Origin: Halanaerobiales bacterium
GTDB lineage: Bacteria; Bacillota; Halanaerobiia; Halanaerobiales; JADQBU01
Direction of reading: 5' to 3'
Length of the DNA stretch: 9,518 nt
Assembly: GCA_016278435.1 (NCBI GenBank)
Contig: JADQBU010000409.1
Location: 1 to 9,518, forward strand
This document shows, one piece after another, positions 1 through 5,917 of the stretch. Numbering within the stretch: the first letter of the stretch is position 1; every line of letters begins with the position of its first letter. The translations under genes were made by a program, and so were the position numbers. The notes under the pieces were generated by a model that was not told the DNA's origin, made no database searches, and worked only from the letters and a program-made list of their open reading frames with translations.

Positions 1-209
1 TTAGCAAGTTTAAGCGCCTTTACTCTATTATCTTTTTTTTGTAGTTGAAGAATCTGATTATAACTCTCATCTCTGCTATAATCATCGACCATGATAATCT
101 CAAAATCATCTGTTATCTTCTGCAGAGCATTAACCAGTCCACTATATAATTCAGCAAGAGAATTTTCTGCGTTATAAACCGGTATAACTACAGAAATACT
201 ATCTTCCAT
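1..209 (-). CDS. Family 2 glycosyltransferase, N-terminal part (runs off the window)
   Basis: The first 69 codons of a GT-A fold glycosyltransferase are visible, starting at ATG 209-207; the rest lies beyond base 1. The opening MEDSISVVIPVYNAENSL is the first beta strand and nucleotide-binding loop of family GT2. IIMVDDYSRDES (about residues 39-50) matches the conserved VxDxSxD segment that contacts the sugar nucleotide. The last visible residues, RVKALKLA, resemble the spacing seen in ArnC/GtrB/dolichyl-phosphate-mannose synthase-like enzymes, which load a sugar onto a polyprenyl phosphate at the membrane. The C-terminal membrane segments that would confirm this subgroup are outside the window. 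An AAGGAG ribosome site lies about 8 bases before the ATG and overlaps the last codons of the aminotransferase gene; the two genes are 2 bases apart, so they are very likely co-transcribed. GT2 membership is secure; the ArnC-like subgroup is inferred. Confidence 0.5.
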   Translation of the reverse strand, partial: MEDSISVVIPVYNAENSLAELYSGLVNALQKITDDFEIIMVDDYSRDESYNQILQLQKKDNRVKALKLA

Positions 210-211
210 TA

Positions 212-1357
212 TCACAACTCCTTAAAAACATCTACAATATTTTCTATTATATATGTTAATTGCTCATCACTAAGATCAGGATATAATGGTAATCGCAAAA
301 TAGTTGCCGCTACTTCCAGTGTTACTTCTAAATCCTCAGCCCTGTATCCTAATTTTTGTCCCATCGGTGAACTGTGTAGTGGGATATAATGAAAAGACAC
401 AGTTATTCCTTTATTCTGCAGCCTATTCATAACAAAATCCCTTATTTCTCTATTATTAAATTTTAAATAAAAAATATGATAATTGGAATCCCTATCTTCA
501 GGGATATATGAAATACTATCAAGAAAGGAACCAGGCAAAAATTGTTTTAAACTATCATAATATCTCCTGAAGATTTTCTCGCGCATATGTTTTATCTTGT
601 CCATTTCTTCCAGCTGAGCATATAACACAGCCATTAACAGATCAGAAGGTAAATAACTTGAACCTTTATCAACCCAGGTATACTTATCCACTTCACCCCT
701 TAAAAAATGCGGTCTGTTTGTACCCTTATCCCTGATAATTTCAGCTCTATCTTTTATTTCATTACTACAATTATTTATTACCAGGGCTCCCCCTTCACCG
801 CTTACATAATTTTTGCTGCAGTGGAAGCTGTAACAAGCAAAATCACCAATCCCTCCAAGATAACTATCTTTATAAATAGCATTAACCCCCTGTGCTGCAT
901 CCTCAATTATATACAGATTATACTTTTCAGCCAGATAATGAATCTGTTCCATTTCACAACCCACTCCGGCATAATGTACCGGGATAACTGCTCTGGTTTT
1001 ATCTGTTATCTTTTTTTCAATATCAGAGGGATCAATATTAAAGGTAGTTTTTTTAATTTCAGCAAAAACCGGTTTTGCTCCCCGGTTAATTACGGAATTG
1101 GCTGTGGAGGGAAAAGTAAAAGAAGGTAATATAACTTCATCACCTTCTTTGAGTTCTATTAAATCTGCAGCCATCTCCAGAGCATGAGTACAGGAGGTGG
1201 TCATGAGAACTTTATCTAATGAAAACCTACTTTCCAGTAGAGAAGTAACTTTTTCAGTATAATAACCGTCACCACCGATGTCCCCTCGCCGGAGGCTATC
1301 TTCTATATATTCTATTTCTTTCCCTGTTAAATAAGGCTTATTAAATGGTATTCTCAT
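212..1357 (-). CDS. wecE: dTDP-4-amino-4,6-dideoxygalactose transaminase (WecE/RffA type)
   Basis: This is a full-length (381 aa) PLP-dependent sugar aminotransferase of the DegT/DnrJ/EryC1/StrS fold. E. coli WecE converts dTDP-4-keto-6-deoxyglucose to dTDP-4-amino-4,6-dideoxygalactose (Fuc4N) using glutamate, in the cytoplasm, for surface glycans. WecE-like hallmarks run throughout: RIPFNKP at the N-terminus, SCTHALEMAA (about 55-64), GDEVILPSFTFPSTAN (72-87), VPVHYAGVGCEM (about 125-136), EDAAQGV (152-158, cofactor-binding Asp153), SFHCSKN with the predicted Schiff-base Lys182, GEGGA, and the WecE-specific DKGTN...VDKYTW..GSSY block. The substrate call rests on this close match to the E. 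coli protein as remembered, not on an alignment. The gene starts 18 bases after the lysR stop and ends 2 bases before the glycosyltransferase, so it is the middle gene of a probable operon. Its ribosome site (GGGG, 7 bases upstream) is weak. Other nucleotide-4-keto-6-deoxysugar substrates remain possible. Confidence 0.5.
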   Translation of the reverse strand: MRIPFNKPYLTGKEIEYIEDSLRRGDIGGDGYYTEKVTSLLESRFSLDKVLMTTSCTHALEMAADLIELKEGDEVILPSFTFPSTANSVINRGAKPVFAEIKKTTFNIDPSDIEKKITDKTRAVIPVHYAGVGCEMEQIHYLAEKYNLYIIEDAAQGVNAIYKDSYLGGIGDFACYSFHCSKNYVSGEGGALVINNCSNEIKDRAEIIRDKGTNRPHFLRGEVDKYTWVDKGSSYLPSDLLMAVLYAQLEEMDKIKHMREKIFRRYYDSLKQFLPGSFLDSISYIPEDRDSNYHIFYLKFNNREIRDFVMNRLQNKGITVSFHYIPLHSSPMGQKLGYRAEDLEVTLEVAATILRLPLYPDLSDEQLTYIIENIVDVFKEL

Positions 1358-1375
1358 TATACTGCCCCAGTCTTT

Positions 1376-2266
1376 TTAACAGCATGCATAACTTCCCAGC
1401 TTTTTAAAGCCTTCAATAAATACACGGGTTTCACTACTCAATTTATCAAACTTTTTATTTATCATAAACACATTATAATCAAGACTATAATCTTCAATTC
1501 TGGATATCTGAATTCTATTATAAGAAAATTCTTCTTTCACTGCATTGTAGGGGACAAACCCCAGGCCGTGTCCCTTCTTTACAAGTGTTTTTATGGCCTC
1601 TGTTGATTCCAGTGCAGCTATTATATTCAGATCATCAATACTATATCCCAAATCATTTAAAGCCATATTCAGATTATCTTTAATTATACATTTCCCTTTC
1701 AGGATAATCAATGGATGCTTTAAAACTTCTTCTATTTTTATTTTATCAGGAATATGATAATTCTCCGAGGAAATTAACACAACTTTTTCTGTAATCACAT
1801 TATGGCTTACCAGATCCTTTTCCTGCGGATTACTGGTAATAAAACCCACCTCACAGATATCATTTAATACATCTTCTTCAATTTCATCTGAAAATCCGGA
1901 TATTAGATTATAGTTATGAGTAGGAAATTGTTTTTGTATCTTGAGTAAAGCACACGGTAAACAGTAAGTAGCTATATTGTAATGAGCTTCAATTTTTATC
2001 TCACTTTTTTCCTGTTCTTCAAGTTCATTGAGCATTTTATCATGAGTTCTAATTATATTATCTGCATACTTTAATACTAATTCTCCGGCATGAGTCAGTT
2101 TTACCCCTCTATTACTACGGATAAAAAGTTTCCTGCCAAGAGAATCTTCAAGTTTTTGCATCTGCTGGCTTAAAGCAGGTTGAGAAATATGATACTTATT
2201 CGCAACTTTTGATATACTTTTAATCTCGGCAATTTTTTGGAAATATTCCAGACATTTTATATCCAT
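1376..2266 (-). CDS. LysR-type transcriptional regulator
   Basis: At 296 aa this is the normal length for a LysR-type regulator, a DNA-binding protein that usually works as a tetramer and responds to a small-molecule co-inducer. The winged helix-turn-helix is at the N-terminus: SISKVANKYHISQPALSQQM (about 17-36), followed by QKLEDSLGRKLFIRSNRGVKLTHAG (37-61), the classical signature with its RxxRG wing. A linker helix follows (about 62-90), then a periplasmic-binding-protein-like effector domain (about 92-290). The ligand cannot be predicted. Two cysteines close the C-terminus (residues 295-296). The start is ATG at 2266-2264 with a modest AAGGGCGGG ribosome site. LysR regulators often sit divergent from their targets; this one is the first gene of a same-strand run with wecE and a glycosyltransferase, which suggests it controls its own operon or is only co-transcribed. 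Family assignment is secure, targets unknown. Confidence 0.5.
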   Translation of the reverse strand: MDIKCLEYFQKIAEIKSISKVANKYHISQPALSQQMQKLEDSLGRKLFIRSNRGVKLTHAGELVLKYADNIIRTHDKMLNELEEQEKSEIKIEAHYNIATYCLPCALLKIQKQFPTHNYNLISGFSDEIEEDVLNDICEVGFITSNPQEKDLVSHNVITEKVVLISSENYHIPDKIKIEEVLKHPLIILKGKCIIKDNLNMALNDLGYSIDDLNIIAALESTEAIKTLVKKGHGLGFVPYNAVKEEFSYNRIQISRIEDYSLDYNVFMINKKFDKLSSETRVFIEGFKKLGSYACC

Positions 2267-2285
2267 AAAAACCCGCCCTTTTGAT

Positions 2286-2313
2286 TTTATAATTAGAATA
2301 CTTACTAAATCAA
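2286..2313 (-). promoter_or_regulatory. Candidate proximal promoter of lysR
   Basis: On the minus strand TTGATT (2313-2308) is followed after 16 bases by TATAAA (2291-2286). That gives four and five of six consensus matches. Transcription would start near 2279 and leave a leader of about 13 bases, which barely contains the ribosome site. It competes with the better-scored distal candidate at 2389-2417. The region is very AT-rich, so chance matches are likely. Confidence 0.5.
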
Positions 2314-2388
2314 CTTAATAATTATAATTTTCATCCTGATATGTTATAAATTAATGACCAGCCAAAATAATAAATTGCTTCTTAATTT

Positions 2389-2417
2389 ATTATAATATAT
2401 TTAATCAGATATAACAA
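2389..2417 (-). promoter_or_regulatory. Candidate distal promoter of the lysR-wecE-glycosyltransferase operon
   Basis: On the minus strand TTGTTA (2417-2412) is followed after exactly 17 bases by a perfect TATAAT (2394-2389). Transcription would start near 2382 and give a leader of about 115 bases before the lysR ATG. It lies just downstream of the terminator at 2473-2496, where a new transcription unit is expected. Inferred from consensus matching only. Confidence 0.5.
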
Positions 2418-2472
2418 ATTCTTATAGCAAATAAAGTTTCCCCGGTTTTATTATTGGCACCAAATCATATAA

Positions 2473-2496
2473 AAACCCCTCCTTGCGAAGGGGTTT
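2473..2496 (-). terminator. Intrinsic terminator ending the cyclic-di-GMP gene transcript
   Basis: AAACCCCT (2473-2480) pairs perfectly with AGGGGTTT (2489-2496) around an 8-base loop. On the minus strand the GC-rich stem runs straight into TTTTTATATG, the T-rich tail expected of a Rho-independent terminator. It closes the unit containing the GGDEF/HD-GYP gene and separates it from the lysR unit. Confidence 0.5.
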
Positions 2497-2516
2497 AAAA
2501 TTATCTATCTAATCCT

Positions 2517-2548
2517 CATAAATAACTATTCAATTAATAGTTATTATG
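2517..2548 (-). repeat. AT-rich inverted repeat (hairpin) upstream of the terminator
   Basis: AATAACTATT (2521-2530) and AATAGTTATT (2536-2545) are a perfect 10-bp inverted repeat with a 5-base loop. Allowing one bulged base it extends to 13 pairs (2517-2548). It covers the stop codon of the small frame at 2534-2608 and lies 20 bases before the terminator hairpin in transcript order. It is AT-only apart from one G-C pair in the core, so in RNA it would be a weak stem. It might protect the 3' end or mark a small-RNA end; its role is unknown. Confidence 0.5.
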
Positions 2549-2620
2549 AGCTTTAGATTTCAATTTACGAAGATAGTACTCCCAGAAGTTTTGATAAACT
2601 TTATCATAGCACTCCTCCTC
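2534..2620 (-). other. Possible tiny gene: strong ribosome site followed by short overlapping frames
   Basis: GAGGAGGAGT (2620-2611, minus strand) is an excellent Shine-Dalgarno sequence, 6 bases before an ATG at 2607-2605. That ATG opens only 15 codons (stop at 2562-2560), beginning MIKFIKTSG. The frame one base upstream, beginning with TAT at 2608, reads YDKVYQNFWEYYLRKLKSKA plus HNNY and stops with TAA at 2536-2534. This second peptide has a plausible aromatic/basic helical composition but no start codon at the right place. Either the 15-aa peptide is real, or the longer frame is a gene damaged by a one-base change, or the ribosome site is accidental. The segment lies about 50 bases after the HD-GYP stop and before the shared terminator, so it would be on the same transcript. 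No family is recognised. Confidence 0.5.
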
Positions 2621-2671
2621 TTTTATTTCATGTTAGCAAGATTCTGAACTTTGTTAATATAAAATGCTTTT

Positions 2672-5386
2672 TTATTTTGTCTTTCTTACTGCCTCTTTAA
2701 ATAATTCTAACAGTCCAGGATCAAACTGACTACCAGAACATCTAGCTAATTCTTCCAGAGCTTCATTTTTTGTCATTGCTTTTTTATACGGTCTGCCATT
2801 AGTCATAACATCATAAGCATCAACTATACTGATTATTCGAGCAAGAAGGGGAATCTCCTCTCCATTTAGACCCTGGGGATAACCATTACCATCCCAGCGT
2901 TCATGATGAGATAATATATCAAGTGCTATATGAGAAAACTCTTCAGTCTCAGAACAAATACGGTATCCTGTACCTGGATGTTTAATTATTTCCTCCCATT
3001 CTTCGTTTGTTAATTTATCCGGCTTTTTCAATACCTTTTCAAAAATAATCGTCTTCCCAATATCATGAAGAGATGCTAACAGAGATAGTCTATCCTGTTC
3101 AGCATGAGAAAGACCTATTTTCTCACCAAGGGCCAGGGCAAGCTTACTCATCCTTCTGCCATGTTCTTCTGTTTCTTGACTTTTTTCCTGCAGTGTTTTA
3201 AGTAATGATTTTACAATATGACTTTTAGTACTTTTACTTTCAAGTAGTTTATCCTTATACATTCTATCTTCGGCTATTTTTAATTTTTTATATACATCCT
3301 CTGAGGCATTACATTTAACTGCATAACCCAGTGATATTGAAATAGGAATTTTGTCTTCTTCTTTTTTACCAACCAATATTTCAGTGGAATGCTTCTTTAT
3401 TCTCTTTAGCATTTTCTGTACCTCTTCTTCATTAGTTTCTGGAAGTAAAATAACAAATTCGTCACCACCATAACGAGCAATAATATCTTCTTTACGAAAT
3501 AGTTCTTTTAATATTTTCCCAGTCTTAATTAAAACTTCATCACCTTTACTGTGACCATAAGTATCATTAATTAACTTAAGTCCATTCAAATCCGCCATAA
3601 CAAGGCTCATAGGTAATTGTCTTGCAACATTTAAACGTTCAATTTCCTCTTCTAAAAAGGTTCTGTTATATAGTCCAGTCAAACTATCATGTAAACTAAT
3701 GTATTGTATTCTTTCTTCGCGTTTTTTGCGTTCAGTTATTTCCGTTATAAAACCATGTATATTTTCTAGCTTCCCGGATTCATCAAAAACTCCCTGTCCC
3801 TGTTCCCATACCCATTTTTCTTCTTTACTTTTTGTGCCAATTTTATACTCAACTTCAAAAGAATCGTTATCTTTTAATGAATTCTGTACTTTTTCCCAGA
3901 CATATTGTTTACAATCAGGAGTAATCAAATTACCATATGAAACTTCTTTATTATATAATAATTCCTGGGGATCATACCCGGTCAATTCTTTACAACCTTT
4001 ACTAACAAATTCCATAGTCCAATCCTTATCATTTCTACATTTGTAGGCCATACCCGGAAGATTGGCCAATAAAACAGATAGTGTTTTTTTTGTTTCTCGT
4101 ATTTCCTCCATTAAATTATATTTTTCTGTAATATCTCTAAATACAAGTACTACACCTAAAATATTTCCTTCATTATCTTTAATTGGAGATGCACTGTCAG
4201 CAATCTGATATTTACTACCATCTTTACTAATTAATGTTGTATCATTAGCAAGACCTACTAATTGACCTGATTCCAGTACACGCTGTACCGGGTCTTCTGC
4301 GGTTTCTCCCGTCCTGGCATTGATGATATTAAAGACCTCAAGTAATTTTTTGCCTTTTGCTTTTTCTGATGACCAGCCTGTTAACTCTTCAGTCGTAGGA
4401 TTCAACATAACAATCCGACCTTCAATATCGGTTGTTATAACTCCATCTCCAATAGAATGCAGAGTAATCGAGAGTTTCTTCTCATTTTCTCTGATCCGTT
4501 CTTCCATTCTCTTTCGCTCTGTAATATCATAAAAAAGTGTAATAAACCTACCTTTACCAGGACAGGAAACCGTGATGTGAAAGTACTTATCCATAGGCTC
4601 ATAATAATCTTCAAAAGTTACAGTCTTACCTGTGCGTGCTACCTCTTCATAAATATCGATATAGGGAGCTTTCTCTGTTGCATAGAGTTCTTTAGCAAGG
4701 ATCCCTTTTGATTTATCCAGTGGTATTCCTGTTATCATTTCATAAGCAGGATTTGCCTCAATTATCCTATAATCTACTGCCTTGTTATCTTCATATATCA
4801 TTTCATGCAGACATATACCCTGTTCTATATTATCAAAAATTGTACTAAATCTACTATTAATAGTTTTTAGGTCCTTTTCTAAATTCTTTTCATATTCTAA
4901 CTGCTTAGCCAGTTTCTTGCTTTTATATATTGTATCTAAATGACTCTCAATTAACTCTTTAAACTGCCTTATTAACCTTTCCTGATTTTTACTAAACCTA
5001 TTTTCCTTAGAATCAAGTACACAGATGGTACCAAAGAAAGTACCATCAGGCCATTTCAGAGGAAAACCTAGATAAGATATCATTCCTATATCAATATCAG
5101 GATTATCCTTCCATTTATCATCATTTAAAGCATTGGGAATTAATAATTTATCATCATTTTTAATAACTGTTTCACAATAGAGACCTGCTAAATGTTCTCT
5201 ATCACCAACATGATAAGGATTTCCCTGTGAATTACTGGAGCTGAACACTTCTATATAGGGAGGGTCAACTTTCATTATTAACGCTGCTGGTACGTTAAGT
5301 AAATCAGCTGCTATGTTAACAATTTTTTGCCACTTGACAATGAACTCACTGGATATTTCTATATGGTTTACACTGGGATAATCCAA
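2672..5386 (-). CDS. Soluble GAF-PAS-PAS-PAS-GGDEF-HD-GYP cyclic-di-GMP synthase/phosphodiesterase
   Basis: This 904-aa cytoplasmic signalling protein has no membrane segment. A GAF domain spans about residues 15-150 (YLGFPLKWPDGTFFGTICVLD is its typical core). Three PAS domains with PAC tails follow at about 175-290, 300-423 and 432-553, each ending near a DITE/EITE motif and joined by short helices. The GGDEF domain (about 560-715) has HDSLTGLYNR, an intact active site G640-G-D-E-F644 and the inhibitory product-binding site R631-K-E-D634, five residues before it. The HD-GYP domain (about 730-900) keeps H774-D775 in HDIGK, H803, H827-H828-E829, G835-Y-P and D856, the metal-binding set of active c-di-GMP phosphodiesterases. 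Both activities therefore look possible, with GAF/PAS ligands presumably tipping the balance. The start is TTG at 5386-5384, supported by a perfect ribosome site and no better in-frame ATG. The signal sensed is unknown. Confidence 0.5.
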   Translation of the reverse strand: MDYPSVNHIEISSEFIVKWQKIVNIAADLLNVPAALIMKVDPPYIEVFSSSNSQGNPYHVGDREHLAGLYCETVIKNDDKLLIPNALNDDKWKDNPDIDIGMISYLGFPLKWPDGTFFGTICVLDSKENRFSKNQERLIRQFKELIESHLDTIYKSKKLAKQLEYEKNLEKDLKTINSRFSTIFDNIEQGICLHEMIYEDNKAVDYRIIEANPAYEMITGIPLDKSKGILAKELYATEKAPYIDIYEEVARTGKTVTFEDYYEPMDKYFHITVSCPGKGRFITLFYDITERKRMEERIRENEKKLSITLHSIGDGVITTDIEGRIVMLNPTTEELTGWSSEKAKGKKLLEVFNIINARTGETAEDPVQRVLESGQLVGLANDTTLISKDGSKYQIADSASPIKDNEGNILGVVLVFRDITEKYNLMEEIRETKKTLSVLLANLPGMAYKCRNDKDWTMEFVSKGCKELTGYDPQELLYNKEVSYGNLITPDCKQYVWEKVQNSLKDNDSFEVEYKIGTKSKEEKWVWEQGQGVFDESGKLENIHGFITEITERKKREERIQYISLHDSLTGLYNRTFLEEEIERLNVARQLPMSLVMADLNGLKLINDTYGHSKGDEVLIKTGKILKELFRKEDIIARYGGDEFVILLPETNEEEVQKMLKRIKKHSTEILVGKKEEDKIPISISLGYAVKCNASEDVYKKLKIAEDRMYKDKLLESKSTKSHIVKSLLKTLQEKSQETEEHGRRMSKLALALGEKIGLSHAEQDRLSLLASLHDIGKTIIFEKVLKKPDKLTNEEWEEIIKHPGTGYRICSETEEFSHIALDILSHHERWDGNGYPQGLNGEEIPLLARIISIVDAYDVMTNGRPYKKAMTKNEALEELARCSGSQFDPGLLELFKEAVRKTK

Positions 5387-5400
5387 TTATAAAACCTCCT
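5384..5400 (-). promoter_or_regulatory. Perfect Shine-Dalgarno sequence that fixes a TTG start
   Basis: AGGAGG (5400-5395, minus strand) lies 8 bases upstream of TTG (5386-5384). No in-frame ATG or GTG is available nearby, so TTG is the start of the cyclic-di-GMP gene. The weak start codon paired with an ideal ribosome site probably sets a moderate translation rate. Confidence 0.5.
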
Positions 5401-5458
5401 GTAATTTTAGAGAAAAAATATTAAATTTTTTTCTTAATTTTTTTAATATTTTGTATTA

Positions 5459-5576
5459 GGACATTTGTCCTCCCCTACTCATTTCTATATTATTTGTATC
5501 AAATATATGGGGAGGACAAATGTAATAATTGTTAATGTGGACTATTTGTACTGTTTGCAACCGGACAAATGTCCTC
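5459..5576. promoter_or_regulatory. Cluster of GGACA-N2-TGTCC palindromes, candidate operator array
   Basis: Two complete 12-bp palindromes are present: GGACATTTGTCC at 5459-5470 and GGACAAATGTCC at 5563-5574, with centres 104 bp apart. A third copy at 5514-5525 keeps the left arm and part of the right (GGACAAATGT, then AA). A degenerate fourth at 5539-5551 reads ACAAATAGTCC on the minus strand. All lie 70-190 bp upstream of the TTG start of the cyclic-di-GMP gene, where a repressor or activator of that gene would bind. No convincing -35/-10 pair could be assigned within the cluster. The cognate regulator is not recognised. Confidence 0.5.
5461..5523. repeat. Perfect 15-bp inverted repeat with a 33-base spacer
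   Basis: ACATTTGTCCTCCCC (5461-5475) and GGGGAGGACAAATGT (5509-5523) are exact reverse complements. The 33-base spacer contains a second, smaller palindrome, TATTTG-TAT-CAAATA (5491-5505). In the leader of the cyclic-di-GMP gene this could fold into a stable RNA hairpin, but no T-run follows on either strand, so it is not an intrinsic terminator. It may instead be paired operator sites in opposite orientation. Confidence 0.5.
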
Positions 5577-5617
5577 ATTTTGTTTTTTAAATTTTTAACT
5601 TAATATATACATTTCTA

Positions 5618-5809
5618 TTAAAATTTGTCTTTTCCTGCTTTTTTTATTCTTATAACTTCTTTACCACTTAAATATCCTTCATTTACTATATTTGTTATAA
5701 CATCATCGAACCTCTTTTTGTAGTTAAAAAAACAGAGCACTGGATTATCATTAATACTTTGAACAATCCAATGCTCAGAATTTGTGTATTTTTTTCCATA
5801 TTCAAAAAA
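5618..5809 (-). pseudogene. Orphan 63-codon frame without a usual start, probable gene remnant
   Basis: Between an in-frame TAG (5812-5810) and a TAA (5620-5618) the minus strand is open for 63 codons. The protein-like translation includes EYGKKYTNSEHWIVQSINDN and, toward the end, FDDVITNIVNEGYLSGKEVI, then RIKKAGKDKF. Composition is that of a normal soluble protein, and the end (GYL..KEVIRIKKAGK) recalls the last strand of a winged-helix domain, though this is only an impression. There is no in-frame ATG or TTG; the only alternative is a GTG in the middle, without a ribosome site. The 5' part overlaps the terminator of the kinase operon. The simplest reading is the 3' end of a decayed gene. 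The family is not recognised, and a chance open frame cannot be excluded at this AT content. Confidence 0.5.
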
Positions 5810-5844
5810 CTAAAATGCCTACAATCACCTAAATGACAGGCATT
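5803..5844 (-). terminator. Probable terminator of the sugar-catabolism operon
   Basis: AATGCCT (5814-5820) pairs with AGGCATT (5838-5844) around a 17-base loop. On the minus strand the stem is followed by TTAGTTTTTTG (5813-5803), a T-rich tail. It lies about 75 bases after the kinase stop codon. The 7-bp stem and long loop make it weaker than the terminator at 2473-2496, so read-through toward the cyclic-di-GMP gene is conceivable. Confidence 0.5.
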
Positions 5845-5917
5845 AACCAGGTTTAAAATAGTATGTAGAACATAAAAATGGCACGGTCAGGAAAACTTGA
5901 AACCCCAGCACCTGGAT

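Noticed and set aside
707..1129. A 140-codon open frame on the plus strand, antisense to wecE
   Set aside because: It lies entirely inside the strongly recognised aminotransferase, has no family resemblance, and is rich in Ile, Phe and Asn as expected for an antisense shadow of AT-rich coding DNA.
3699..4711. Plus-strand open frames antisense to the c-di-GMP enzyme
   Set aside because: The minus-strand protein has continuous, well-conserved PAS and GGDEF domains across this interval; the antisense frames show no recognisable domain.
5459..5574. LexA (SOS) boxes
   Set aside because: The spacing of GGAC-N4-GTCC resembles the Gram-positive GAAC-N4-GTTC box, but a key base in each half differs in every copy and the downstream gene is not a repair gene.
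5459..5576. CRISPR array or transposon ends
   Set aside because: The copies are short, in both orientations and irregularly spaced with no unique equal-length spacers; no transposase or target duplication is visible.
5400..5640. Cyclic-di-GMP riboswitch in the leader of the GGDEF/HD-GYP gene
   Set aside because: The conserved GEMM-type core segments are not present on the minus strand; only palindromic GGACA elements and AT-rich sequence are seen.
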